From: Burkholderiales bacterium
GTDB taxonomy: Bacteria > Pseudomonadota > Gammaproteobacteria > Burkholderiales > Burkholderiaceae_C
Length of the DNA: 64,000 nucleotides
Reading direction: 5' to 3'
Assembly (NCBI GenBank): GCA_016702555.1
Contig: JADJDV010000002.1
Coordinates: 62,001 to 126,000 of the forward strand
The translations under genes were made by a program, and so were the position numbers. The notes under the pieces are model-generated. The model was not told where the DNA came from. It saw nothing but the letters and a program-made list of their open reading frames with translations, and did not search any database. Shown here in pieces: positions 1 to 10,124 of this stretch; positions within the stretch are counted from its first letter, which is position 1, and every line of letters starts with the position of its first letter.

Positions 1-1
1 C

Positions 2-193
2 GAACTGCCGCCCGACCAGTGCCTGCCCGAAATCTGGCTGCGCCACGCCGAGCACGAAGCCGCCGCACGCGAGTTGCTGGCCGAACTGGAGCGCCTGCCG
101 CAGCGGCGCTGGCATTGCCCGGCCTGCGGCGAACTGGTCGAGGGCGGCTTTGAGCAATGCTGGGCCTGCGGCGCGCTGATGCCGCGCGATTGA
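2..193 (+). CDS. DUF2007-type zinc-ribbon protein (3' end only)
   Basis: The frame is open from the window edge to TGA at 191-193, giving the last 63 residues of a protein whose start lies outside. The visible tail has a charged helical stretch (LRHAEHEAAARELLAELE) and ends in a zinc ribbon of two CxxC pairs (CPAC and CWAC about 12 residues apart) followed by ALMPRD. This arrangement is typical of small 'putative signal transducing' DUF2007 proteins, which carry a C-terminal ribbon. Its function is not known. The family call is an inference from the tail alone. Confidence 0.6.
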   Translation, partial: ELPPDQCLPEIWLRHAEHEAAARELLAELERLPQRRWHCPACGELVEGGFEQCWACGALMPRD

Positions 194-209
194 GGGCGCA
201 CCGGCCGAT

Positions 210-770
210 TCACTTCCAGCGCAGCGGCTCAATCGATACGCTGGCCGTCGCGCTCGACAAGCTGAGCACACCCTCCTGCACCGTGGCCTGCAAGGCCATG
301 CTGCGCTGGGCCAACTCCGCCAGCACCTGCGCGTCGGCGCTGAGTATGCGCCAGACGCTGAGCTTGTCGAGGCGCGTCAGTTTGCCTTCGATGCCGCGCC
401 ACCACACCTCCGCCGCCGGGCCGTAGGCGTAGACGATCACGGCATCGGCCTGGCTGCAGGCCTTGGCCAGGGGCTTGTCGTCGGGCTGACCGACCTCGAT
501 CCACAGGCGCGTGCGGCCAGTGAAATCGACCAGTTGCACGTCGGGCTCGTCGGGGCTGGAGAGGCCGGCGCCAAAGCCGATGCGCGCGTCGCCGCCGCAC
601 AAGTCCTGGACCTGGTGGGCGTTCAGCGCCAGCGCGGCCAGGCGCACCATCATGCGCTGGTCGGTCTCGCTGGGGTGGCGCGCCAGGGTCAGCGTCAGGT
701 CGGTGTAGCAGCCGTGGTCGATGTCGGCCAGCGCGACGTCGGCCTTGAAAATCGTGGATCTGAGGGCCAT
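210..770 (-). CDS. yaeQ: YaeQ family protein
   Basis: 186 residues, the usual YaeQ length. The start MALRSTIFKADVALADIDHG and the conserved middle with DEPDVQL followed by LWIEVGQPD match the YaeQ family, which belongs to the PD-(D/E)XK nuclease-like superfamily; the Asp and the E of WIEVGQP sit where the superfamily active site would be. The biochemical role is not settled. It is convergent with the DUF2007 gene, with 16 bases between the stops. It lies close downstream of the UPF0114 gene on the same strand, so the two may be co-transcribed. Confidence 0.85.
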   Translation of the reverse strand: MALRSTIFKADVALADIDHGCYTDLTLTLARHPSETDQRMMVRLAALALNAHQVQDLCGGDARIGFGAGLSSPDEPDVQLVDFTGRTRLWIEVGQPDDKPLAKACSQADAVIVYAYGPAAEVWWRGIEGKLTRLDKLSVWRILSADAQVLAELAQRSMALQATVQEGVLSLSSATASVSIEPLRWK

Positions 771-807
771 CCGGAGCGACTGCGAGCGCGGCTGTCGGGA
801 GTGCGAC

Positions 808-1320
808 TCAATGACCGTCGGGTTTTCCGGCGGTCAGGCGGTCCATGAAGGCAAACAACACCCCGGACAGCACGAAGGTCAAGTGCAATCCGACTTTCCA
901 GGCGAGTTGCTTGTCGCTGTAGCTGTCGACGTTGACAAATGCCTTGAGCAGTTCGATGCCGGAAATGGCGACGATGGAGCCGATCAGCTTGATCTTCAAA
1001 TCCGAGAAGGTGACGTGCCCCATCCATTCGGGCCGGTCTTCGCTGTCTTCCGTGTTGATTTTTGAAACGAAGTTCTCATAGCCGGCGAACACGATGATCA
1101 GCAGCAGGTTGGCCACCAGCGCGACATCCACCAGCGTCAACACGCTCACCATGATCTGCCCGCCATCGAGCGTCGCCACCTGGGGCAGCAGCATGACGAA
1201 TTCCTTGATGAACTTGAACAGCAGGATGGCGATGGCGCCCACCAGCCCGACATAAAACGGCGCCAGCAACCATCGGCTGGCGAACATGAATCGCTCGAGA
1301 CTGTGTTCAAAAGATTTCAT
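808..1320 (-). CDS. UPF0114 (YqhA-like) inner-membrane protein
   Basis: 170 residues with about four hydrophobic segments (near 17-37, 55-80, 108-130 and 138-158). The start MKSFEHSLERFMFASRWLLAPFY and the segment GYENFVSKI are characteristic of the UPF0114/YqhA family. These are integral inner-membrane proteins of unknown function. The start at 1320 is the first ATG and places the first membrane segment normally. YaeQ follows 37 bases downstream on the same strand. Confidence 0.85.
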   Translation of the reverse strand: MKSFEHSLERFMFASRWLLAPFYVGLVGAIAILLFKFIKEFVMLLPQVATLDGGQIMVSVLTLVDVALVANLLLIIVFAGYENFVSKINTEDSEDRPEWMGHVTFSDLKIKLIGSIVAISGIELLKAFVNVDSYSDKQLAWKVGLHLTFVLSGVLFAFMDRLTAGKPDGH

Positions 1321-1459
1321 GGGATGGAGCTTGCAAGGTCGGATGGCAGAGAGGCCGCGCAGATCGCCTATGGCACGCGGTCACTGCGGAACTGATCAGC
1401 CACGGCGGTGCGCAGCGCATTATGAGGGTCGCTGACTGGCGGCTGGAAGGTCGCGAAGC

Positions 1460-2863
1460 CTAGACCCGGCGTGCCAATGACGACGCCTTGCCGACGTAGG
1501 TGGCAGGCGTGAGCGCCAGTAAGCGGTCTTTCTCGGCGGGCGGAATCTCCAGCGAACGGATGAGGCCGTGCAGCGCTTCGCGGGTCACCGCCTGGCCACG
1601 GGTGGCGTCCTTCAGCTTCTCGTAGGCGCCGGGCACGCCAAAGCGTCGCATCACGGTCTGGATCGGCTCGGCCAGCACTTCCCAGGCGGCGTCCAGGTCG
1701 TCGGCCAGCGCGGCTTCGTTCAGCTCCAGCTTGTTCAGGCCCGTCATGAGCGACTGATACGCCAGCACCGCGTAGCCCAGCGCCACACCCATGTTGCGCA
1801 GCACCGTGCTGTCGGTCAGGTCGCGCTGCCAGCGGCTGATGGGCAGTTTTTCGCTCAAATGGCGCAGCACGGCGTTGGCCAGGCCCAGGTTGCCCTCGGC
1901 GTTCTCGAAGTCGATGGGGTTGACCTTGTGCGGCATGGTGGACGAGCCGATTTCGCCCGCCTTGGTCTTTTGCTTGAAGTAACCCAGGCTGATGTAGCCC
2001 CACACGTCGCGTGCCAGGTCGATCAGGATGGTGTCGGCGCGCGCGACGGCATCGAACAGTTCGGCCATGTAGTCGTGCGGCTCGATCTGGATGCTGTAGG
2101 GCTGGAAGGTCAGGCCCAGGCCGGGGCGGCTGGCGTCGGCACCGGGCTCGCCGGCGGCGGGCGATTCGACCACGCGGCGACTAAAGGCTTCCCAGTCAAA
2201 GTCGGGCCAGGCGGATAGGTGCGCGTTGTAGTTGCCCACGGCGCCGTTCATCTTGGCCAGCAGCTTCACATGGGCGATCTGCTCTCGCGCGGCGCCCAGC
2301 CGCACCACCACGTTGCCGATTTCCTTGCCCACGGTGGTGGGGCTGGCCGTCTGGCCGTGCGTGCGGCTGAGCATGGGCACGGCGGCGTGCTGGTGGGCCA
2401 GCTCGCGCAGGCGGGCGATCACCGCGTCCAGCCCCTGCAGCAGCACGGCACGGCCGGCCTTGAGCTGCAGCGCGTGGCTGGTGTTGTTGATGTCCTCACT
2501 GGTGCAGGCGAAGTGCACGAACTCGGCGGCGGCCAGCAGCTCGGGGTGGCCGTCAAACTTCAACTTGATCCAGTATTCGACCGCCTTGACGTCGTGGTTG
2601 GTGGTCTTCTCGATGTCCTTGATGGCCTGGCCGTCGGCCTCGGAAAAATCGTGCAGCAGATCGGCGAGGTAAGCACGCGCTTGCGCCGAGAGCGGCTTGA
2701 ATTCGTCGAAACCCGCATCGGACAAGGCCACGAACCAGGCCAACTCGACCTGCACGCGGCGCTGCATATAACCCAGCTCGCTCATGATCGGGCGCAGCGC
2801 GCCCAGCTTGCCGACATAGCGGCCATCGAGGGGAGAAACGGCGGTGAGCGGACTCAGATTCAT
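1460..2863 (-). CDS. purB: Adenylosuccinate lyase
   Basis: 467 residues. PurB cleaves adenylosuccinate to AMP and fumarate, and SAICAR to AICAR, in purine synthesis. The fumarase/aspartase-superfamily signature SSTMPHKVNP is present near residue 295, with TSEDINN and SRTHGQTASPTT in the expected upstream positions, so catalytic Ser and His residues are retained. The N-terminus MNLSPLTAVSPLDGRY is typical of the long proteobacterial PurB. It stands alone on this strand and is divergent from the GST gene at 2958; the 94 bases between them must hold both promoters. Confidence 0.97.
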   Translation of the reverse strand: MNLSPLTAVSPLDGRYVGKLGALRPIMSELGYMQRRVQVELAWFVALSDAGFDEFKPLSAQARAYLADLLHDFSEADGQAIKDIEKTTNHDVKAVEYWIKLKFDGHPELLAAAEFVHFACTSEDINNTSHALQLKAGRAVLLQGLDAVIARLRELAHQHAAVPMLSRTHGQTASPTTVGKEIGNVVVRLGAAREQIAHVKLLAKMNGAVGNYNAHLSAWPDFDWEAFSRRVVESPAAGEPGADASRPGLGLTFQPYSIQIEPHDYMAELFDAVARADTILIDLARDVWGYISLGYFKQKTKAGEIGSSTMPHKVNPIDFENAEGNLGLANAVLRHLSEKLPISRWQRDLTDSTVLRNMGVALGYAVLAYQSLMTGLNKLELNEAALADDLDAAWEVLAEPIQTVMRRFGVPGAYEKLKDATRGQAVTREALHGLIRSLEIPPAEKDRLLALTPATYVGKASSLARRV

Positions 2864-2957
2864 GGGGCAAATTGTAGAAGCCCCGGCAATGTGCCGGCCC
2901 TAGAATGCCCGACAGCTTGCGCCGGCTCACGGCGTTCACTCCGGATCGGACTCCCCC

Positions 2958-3584
2958 ATGTCCATCCGATTGATTGGCGCCGTGACCAGCCCATACGTGC
3001 GCAAGGTGCGCGTGGTGCTGGCCGAGAAGAAGCTGGACTACCAGTTCATCCAGGAGAACGTCTGGGCCGAGGACACCCAGATCGGCGCCGCCAACCCGCT
3101 CGGCAAGGTGCCCTGCCTGGTGATGGATGGCCAGGACGCGGTGTTCGACTCGCGCGTGATCGTCGAGCATCTGGACACGCTGTCGCCGGTGGGCAAGCTG
3201 ATTCCGCCGCCAGGCCGCCCGCGCATCGAGGTCAAGACCTGGGAAGCGCTGGCCGACGGGCTGCTGGACGCCGCCATCCTGGCGCGGCTGGAGAACACCT
3301 GGCCCGGCCGCGCCGAGAGCGAGCGCAGCGCAGCGTGGGTCGCACGGCAGATGGGCAAGGTCGACGACGCGCTGGCCGCCATGAGCCTCGGTCTGGCCGA
3401 CAAACCCTGGTGCGCACCCGGCGTCCATCTGACGCTGGCCGACATCGCCGTCGGCTGCGCCCTGGGCTATCTGGACTTCCGCTTCGCCGAACTCGACTGG
3501 CGCACGCGCCACGCCAACCTGGCGCAATTGTTCGACGAAAAACTGGCGCCGCGGCCCAGTTTCATCGACAGCCTACCGGCGTAG
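2958..3584 (+). CDS. Glutathione S-transferase family protein
   Basis: 208 residues with an N-terminal thioredoxin-fold domain (about 1-80) and a helical C-terminal domain. Visible GST features are the N-terminal SPYVRKVRVVLAEK, the cis-Pro region NPLGKVPCLVMD near residue 50, and FDSRVIVEHLD, the glutathione-binding SxxI element. The C-terminal LTLADIAVGCALGYLDFR carries the conserved N-capping Asp. The substrate cannot be assigned. It resembles YibF-type GSTs common in betaproteobacteria. Confidence 0.9.
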   Translation: MSIRLIGAVTSPYVRKVRVVLAEKKLDYQFIQENVWAEDTQIGAANPLGKVPCLVMDGQDAVFDSRVIVEHLDTLSPVGKLIPPPGRPRIEVKTWEALADGLLDAAILARLENTWPGRAESERSAAWVARQMGKVDDALAAMSLGLADKPWCAPGVHLTLADIAVGCALGYLDFRFAELDWRTRHANLAQLFDEKLAPRPSFIDSLPA

Positions 3585-3886
3585 GCACGGCGGCGCGCTA
3601 CCCAGCCCGCCGACACCAGAAACAAAAGCGCCGCCAAGGCATGGAACCCGGGCGGCGCGTTCAGAATAAAAAAGCTGCCGAAGCGACCTGAAACGAAGGA
3701 GGAGGAGGGAGGGAGGAGGAAGTGCGCTTCAGGTTTTCAATCGACTACGAAAGCCAGCAGGCTTGGGCAGCGTGAATCTTGGCGGTAAGAGCGCGTGCGA
3801 AGACTGAAAGTTCCTGCGCGATGCCAGCCATGGCGTAAAGATCTGTGTAGCTACTGTGACAAATTACGCCAGCGAACGCGCTCGGT
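3585..3886. other. Intergenic region between convergent GST and ferritin-like genes
   Basis: About 300 bases without a credible gene. It holds a GC-rich hairpin (3628-3658), a short A-rich run, and a purine-only tract of G and A at about 3696-3722 of unknown meaning. No tRNA-like structure or coding frame with betaproteobacterial codon use was seen. Confidence 0.6.
3628..3658 (-). terminator. Candidate terminator hairpin for the ferritin-like gene
   Basis: GCGCCGCC at 3628-3635 pairs with GGCGGCGC at 3651-3658. Read on the minus strand the stem is followed by TTTTGTTTC, a weak U-tract, so it could end the minus-strand transcript from 4453. On the plus strand no U-tract follows. Confidence 0.4.
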
Positions 3887-4453
3887 TCAAAGCGCCAGCC
3901 AGGTCTTCAACTCTTCGGCGTGCTCCTGCTCGTCGTTCAGGATCTGCTCGATCAGCCGCTTGGTGGTCGGGTCCTTGTCGCCGACCAGGTCCACCATCTG
4001 GCTGTAGGCCTCGATGGCCACGCGTTCGGCGATCAGGTTGGCGCGGATCATCTCTTTGAGGTCGTTGGAGGCGTTGTAGTCGGCGTGGCTGCGCGCCATC
4101 AGCGTGGCGGGATTGAAGTCGGGCTCACCGCCCAGTTGCACGATGCGCTCGGCGATGCGGTCGGCGTGCGTCTGTTCTTCCTGCGCGTGCACCAAAAATT
4201 CTTGCGCGATGGCGGGCGAGGCCAGGCCGTCAGCCATGTAATGGTGGCGCTTGTAGCGCAGCACGCAGACCAGTTCGGTGGCCAAGGAGTCGTTCAGCAG
4301 GTCGATGATGTCCTTCACCCAGGGGCCATTGTTGTGCGGGGTGACGGCGCCATCGTCCAGGCTGGATTTGGCGGCCTTGAGTGCGGCTTCGTCGAGTCGC
4401 AGGCGCCCGGGGCTGTCCTTGCCTTTGGCAGACGCAGCTTGCTTGGTGACCAT
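3887..4453 (-). CDS. Ferritin-like / bacterioferritin-type protein
   Basis: 188 residues, forming a four-helix diiron carboxylate protein after a basic, low-complexity N-terminal tail of about 40 residues. Metal-ligand motifs are visible: ELVCVLRYKRHHYMA, the ExxH-type EEQTHADR, an E in ERVAIEAYSQM, and EQEHAEEL near the C-terminus. The family (bacterioferritin or ferritin-like, annotated in relatives as a Dps-like protein) stores or detoxifies iron. The start ATG at 4453 has AGAACCCCCTC upstream and no strong ribosome-binding site. A 25-bp tandem duplication lies just upstream, in its promoter region. Confidence 0.8.
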   Translation of the reverse strand: MVTKQAASAKGKDSPGRLRLDEAALKAAKSSLDDGAVTPHNNGPWVKDIIDLLNDSLATELVCVLRYKRHHYMADGLASPAIAQEFLVHAQEEQTHADRIAERIVQLGGEPDFNPATLMARSHADYNASNDLKEMIRANLIAERVAIEAYSQMVDLVGDKDPTTKRLIEQILNDEQEHAEELKTWLAL

Positions 4454-4472
4454 GAGGGGGTTCTCCGTGAAA

Positions 4473-4522
4473 TGGTGCGCCGTTCAGGCGCTGTAGATGG
4501 TGCGCCGTTCAGGCGCTGTAGA
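4473..4522. repeat. 25-bp perfect tandem duplication
   Basis: Two identical head-to-tail copies occupy 4473-4497 and 4498-4522; each begins TGGTGCGCCGTTC and ends GCTGTAGA. The pair lies 20-70 bases upstream of the ferritin-like gene, in the region expected to hold its leader or promoter. It looks like a recent slippage duplication. Confidence 0.95.
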
Positions 4523-4639
4523 ACCACTGTAGACGACGCGGTGGGGCGCGGTTGTCAGACAAGCGCTTGTCGGCCTGCGGCCAATTTTGCCGCCGCCGCG
4601 TGGGCCCATCGGACGCGGAAAATGCGGAATGCGTTGGTT

Positions 4640-5330
4640 CTATCGCTGCCGCCACCAGATGCAGCTAGGTTGGCTGCCTACTTTGATTCGGATGCCAGCG
4701 CGCAATCGCACCGGGCACAGCACTGGCGCGCCATCATCCCGATCGCGTTTTGCAGCAAGCGCCGCCCGAGCGGCCAAGCACGCACGGTGTCGGCCGCGAC
4801 GGGGCGCGGCGCCGACAGGTAACCCAATTGCCGTTGCCGGATGGCGGCGGTGACGGCAGCATCGTCGATCAGCAACTTGTTCTCGACATGCAGTTGCGGG
4901 CTGCGCCGGTCCATGTTGGCCAAGCCGACCAGCGCGATCCCGCCGTCCAACGTGATCGACTTGGTGTGCCAGCAGGCTCATCGGGTATTCATGCACCACC
5001 ACGTGCTCAAAAACAGGTGCTGAGCCTGCCGCACCACCGACCCTGCAACGCGCGATAGGATGCCCACCCGGGGCGCGAGCGCGACGCGACGCGAAACTCC
5101 GGGTCGGCGCAGTTCTGGTTGCCTCAGTAGGCGATGCGGTTGTCGATGACCGGCAGCTTTCGAGTCGCGCATCGCCCAGCAGCACGATGCTGTTGCCGGC
5201 CGCCGGCGCATAGTCGTTGATCGACTGGCCGAAGACGAGCCGCGCCATGGCTGAACGGATCAACCCGCTTGGCATGGCGGCCCGCCGGCGCGACGGGCGG
5301 CGGCAGCAGCATGATCACCGCCACCCAGGC
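4640..5330 (-). pseudogene. Decayed cardiolipin synthase / phospholipase D-like gene
   Basis: Fragments of a two-domain PLD enzyme can be read in shifting minus-strand frames. Around 5110-5160 they read LPVIDNRIAY, with a shifted-frame NQNCADPEFRVA-like continuation, which matches the segment after the first HKD motif. At about 5010-5045 they read VVRQAQHLFLS. At about 4870-4990 they read VVVHEYPMSLLAHQ, then DGGIALVGLANMDRRS and HVENKLLIDD, which match the segment around the second HKD motif. The helical region normally between the two halves is missing and several frameshifts are needed. No intact frame covers the gene. Cardiolipin synthases condense phosphatidylglycerols at the membrane; this copy cannot. 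Confidence 0.65.
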
Positions 5331-5364
5331 GCGAGGCGGGTGTGCGACCAGGCGCCGCCGGCGT

Positions 5365-5862
5365 TCAGCGTCCCATGTTCTGCTTCATGCGCGCCAGGGC
5401 GATCATCAGCGCGCCGGCACCGAGCGTCTTCACCAGGTCGGGGTGCTGGGCGTAGAAATCGCTCACGCGGTCGAACACACCCGGCTCATCGGCGCGGCGG
5501 GCGGTGGTGACCACGTCGCGCACCTGATCGGGCGTGATCTGGGTGGCCTTGTCGATCGTCACCTGCGGCGTGTCGGCGCCCTCGTGGCCCGCCAGGGCAC
5601 CGCCCGCCACACCAGTCAGCGCGCCGGGACCAAGCTTCTCCACCAGCGTGTTCAGGATGTCGGCGCGGGCCTGCGGCGAGGCGCGCTCGAACATGTCGGC
5701 CACGATCTGTGACAACTGAGGGGTTTCCTTGGAGCGCAGCGCCTCGCCGACACTGTTTTTCAGTTCGTCGCGCGGCACCTCGCGCGTGATCTGGTCGATC
5801 TGTTGCGGCTCGGGGGCTGTGGCGTTCTTCAGGATTTGCTGCAGCATGTCAAAGAGGGCCAT
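5365..5862 (-). CDS. Conserved hypothetical protein
   Basis: 165 residues starting MALFDMLQQILKNA. The start at 5862 is chosen because AAAGGACAAGGACC precedes the ATG. The protein is acidic, helical and soluble, with no signal peptide. A C-terminal segment, TLGAGALMIALARMKQNMGR, could be an amphipathic or short membrane-associated helix. There is a central Gly/Ala-rich LGPGALTGVAGGALAGHEGAD. I do not recognise a functional family. Similar proteins appear to be common in Comamonadaceae, but that is from memory and unverified. Downstream lies only the PLD pseudogene. Confidence 0.7.
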   Translation of the reverse strand: MALFDMLQQILKNATAPEPQQIDQITREVPRDELKNSVGEALRSKETPQLSQIVADMFERASPQARADILNTLVEKLGPGALTGVAGGALAGHEGADTPQVTIDKATQITPDQVRDVVTTARRADEPGVFDRVSDFYAQHPDLVKTLGAGALMIALARMKQNMGR

Positions 5863-6050
5863 GGTCCTTGTCCTTTCATGAATGGCGGAAAAATCAATCG
5901 GCATGCTAGCGCCACAGCATGACCTGCGGTGACAGCGCGGCGCAGAACGCGGCCTTGTCCGACAGGAAACGTTCATCACACGGTGGCCCATCCGGTCCTA
6001 TGGGATCGCCAAGCAGGGCTATGGCGGTTTTAGGACAAACCGATTGGTTC

Positions 6051-6079
6051 GCGCAAATGATAACGATTACCATTTGCGC
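6051..6079. promoter_or_regulatory. Fur-type operator palindrome upstream of DUF2061 gene
   Basis: A 29-bp imperfect inverted repeat begins GCGCAAATG and ends CATTTGCGC. Its core TGATAACGATTACCA matches the Fur 7-1-7 consensus TGATAATnATTATCA at 12 of 14 informative positions. It lies 20-48 bases upstream of the ATG at 6099, where it would overlap a promoter. The related Zur regulator also recognises such palindromes, so the metal is not certain. Confidence 0.6.
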
Positions 6080-6098
6080 TACAGTCAGGAGTTCCCCC

Positions 6099-6344
6099 AT
6101 GCCCCGCTTTGCCCGCAAGCACTGGTTCACGCTCAAGAAAACCGCCAGCTATTACGTGATGCACATCGCGGTGGCGGCACTGGTGGGTTACGCGGTCACG
6201 GGCGACGTGTGGATGGCGCTGACCTTGAGCCTGCTGGAGCCGACGGTGCAGGCCGTGGCCTACTTCTTCCACGAGAAAGCCTGGTCGCGCAAGGCGCCGA
6301 TGCCGGCACGCGCGCCGATCGATGCGACGTCACCGCTCGGTTGA
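6099..6344 (+). CDS. DUF2061 small membrane protein
   Basis: 81 residues. The start ATG at 6099 follows TCAGGAGTTCCCCC, a good ribosome-binding site. The sequence KTASYYVMHIAVAALVGYAVTGDVWMALTLSLLEPTVQ forms two hydrophobic segments, then FFHEKAW, the conserved end of DUF2061 proteins. The family has no assigned function. The Fur-like operator directly upstream suggests metal-dependent control, which is an inference. The tail MPARAPIDATSPLG is poorly conserved-looking. Confidence 0.8.
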   Translation: MPRFARKHWFTLKKTASYYVMHIAVAALVGYAVTGDVWMALTLSLLEPTVQAVAYFFHEKAWSRKAPMPARAPIDATSPLG

Positions 6345-6429
6345 TGCCGGGGGCGCTGTCTACAATCGTTTGCCAAGCCCCGCCACCACCCCATCCGCAC
6401 GGCCTCGGTCGTTGCCAGGAGACCGCCCC

Positions 6430-8736
<2,307 letters not shown>

Positions 8737-8882
8737 TCGCGTGACCAGCATCGTCGCCCTGGCTGGCACAAAAATAGTGAGCACACACTAAACACGCCCA
8801 CCAAACCCGCCAGCATGCCCAAATATTGAGCATTCGCTTGCTTTTTGGCGGCCGTTGCGTCACACTAGCGCCTTGAAATTTT

Positions 8883-8894
8883 CGGGTTAACCCG
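8883..8894. promoter_or_regulatory. Perfect 12-bp palindrome before the RNase gene
   Basis: CGGGTTAACCCG lies 24 bases upstream of the ATG at 8918, between the AT-rich stretch TTGAAATTTT and the ribosome-binding region CCGGAAGG. It could be an operator or simply a short stem in the leader. No regulator is assigned. Confidence 0.3.
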
Positions 8895-8917
8895 GAGGTT
8901 TCCGGAAGGTGTATCTC

Positions 8918-9325
8918 ATGTTGCGAACAGCGGCATCGCATGCTGCCCGGTCGCTCTTGGCAGTTGCGTTGCTGATGTCAGCCACGTCCGGCTTGGGCGT
9001 GGCCCATGCGCGAGGACTGTCTTGGGGCGTTTCCGAGACCACCGTTGCGGTGACGGACTTGCCCCGGCAGGGCCAGCAGACTTATCGGCTGATTCTGCGC
9101 GGCGGTCCGTTTCCCCACGACAAGGATGGCTCGGTGTTCGGCAACCGCGAACGCCTGCTGCCGCGCGAGCGGCGTGGGTATTACCGTGAATACACCGTGG
9201 AAACTCCCGGCGCGCGGGATCGCGGCGCCCGGCGCATCGTGTGTGGCGGCCAACGCCGGGCGATGCCCGACGCCTGCTGGTACACGAGCGATCACTATGC
9301 AAGTTTCAAAAGGATCGTTCAATGA
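8918..9325 (+). CDS. Secreted guanyl-specific ribonuclease (barnase/N1-T1 family)
   Basis: 135 residues. An N-terminal Sec signal (SLLAVALLMSATSGLGVAHA, likely cleaved after HARG or AHA near residue 32) precedes a microbial RNase domain. The domain signature runs DGSVFGNRERLLP, then YYREYTVETPG with the general-base Glu, an Arg-rich RGARRIVCGG, and SDHYASF carrying the catalytic His. It should cleave RNA after guanine in the periplasm or outside the cell. Its stop overlaps the start of the barstar gene (ATGA), so enzyme and inhibitor are coupled in translation. The start at 8918 follows GGAAGG. Confidence 0.88.
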   Translation: MLRTAASHAARSLLAVALLMSATSGLGVAHARGLSWGVSETTVAVTDLPRQGQQTYRLILRGGPFPHDKDGSVFGNRERLLPRERRGYYREYTVETPGARDRGARRIVCGGQRRAMPDACWYTSDHYASFKRIVQ

Positions 9326-9831
9326 AGGCATTTGAACAATTTCAACCGGCAGCCCCCCTGGCATCCAAGCCGGACAGCGTGTCGACCACCGAGAAAGCAG
9401 CGGAGATGGATCAGCCACTTCGTCAACCCCAGGAAGCGCCCCTCAAGGGCGTGCGCAGCAACATCGTCCAGTCCATCCGCGCGTTTCGCGTGCATGACCT
9501 GCAGGATGCGGCGGCGCAACTGGGTCAGCACTTCCTGTACGCCAATCTGGCGCAGGCGCAGAGCAAGCAGGAAGTGCTGGACATGATTGCGCAGCAGTTC
9601 ACCTTCCCGGCGCACTTCGGCAAGAACTTCGACGCCCTGTACGACTGCATGACCGACCCGCTGCACAAGAGCGGGCCGCAGCCGGGCTTCATCGTGGTGC
9701 TGGAGCAGATCCCCGCCAACGCGCGCTTCGACAAGGAAGCGCGCGAGCAGCTGCTCGACATCTTCCGCGACGCCGCCGACTACTGGAGCGATCGCAAGAT
9801 TCCATTCCGGTGCTTCTATTCTTTTCTGTAG
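9322..9831 (+). CDS. Barstar family ribonuclease inhibitor with N-terminal extension
   Basis: 169 residues, against about 90 for classical barstar. The barstar fold begins near residue 80 (FLYANLAQAQSKQEVLDMIAQQF) and includes the hallmark PAHFGKNFDALYDCMTD, whose Asp/Tyr face the RNase active site in barnase-barstar. It ends in IPFRCFYSFL. The first 75 or so residues are polar, Gln/Pro-rich and lack a signal peptide, so this inhibitor stays in the cytoplasm to protect the producer before RNase export. Translation is coupled to the RNase gene by a 4-base overlap. Confidence 0.9.
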   Translation: MKAFEQFQPAAPLASKPDSVSTTEKAAEMDQPLRQPQEAPLKGVRSNIVQSIRAFRVHDLQDAAAQLGQHFLYANLAQAQSKQEVLDMIAQQFTFPAHFGKNFDALYDCMTDPLHKSGPQPGFIVVLEQIPANARFDKEAREQLLDIFRDAADYWSDRKIPFRCFYSFL

Positions 9832-10040
9832 CCCGTTCTGCACCAGCTGGCCAAGCAGAACGGGCGAATGAGGCCCAGGGCGAGACGCCCGCCATCAACG
9901 GTGACGCCGAAGCCGGCGAGAGGATGCCGACCGACAAGCTGGTCGACATCTCGCCGCTGGCGCTGCGCATGAGCAGCCCCTTCAACGCCGGCTACTGGCT
10001 GAGCGCCGCCTGATCCGGCGCCCCAGCCGGCACCATGAAG

Positions 10041-10068
10041 AACCCGCTGCCCCGCAGCGGGTTTTTTC
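10041..10068 (+). terminator. Rho-independent terminator after the RNase-barstar operon
   Basis: AACCCGCTGC at 10041-10050 pairs perfectly with GCAGCGGGTT at 10054-10063 around a CCC loop, and continues into TTTTC. It ends the barstar transcript and separates it from the GlcD-like gene, which supports the later start chosen there. Confidence 0.85.
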
Positions 10069-10124
10069 TTGCCCATGGGCGCGACGCCGCAGTGGCAGCA
10101 CCGCCCATCGCCTATAGTGCCCGC

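Noticed and set aside
3696..3722. Purine-only GA tract as a possible triplex or ribosome-binding array
   Set aside because: It lies between convergent genes with no start codon in reach. It is probably just low-complexity DNA.
9840..10016. Possible small protein between barstar and the terminator (ending SPFNAGYWLSAA)
   Set aside because: The frame has no convincing start or ribosome-binding site and begins inside barstar. The tail looks protein-like, but I cannot support a gene.
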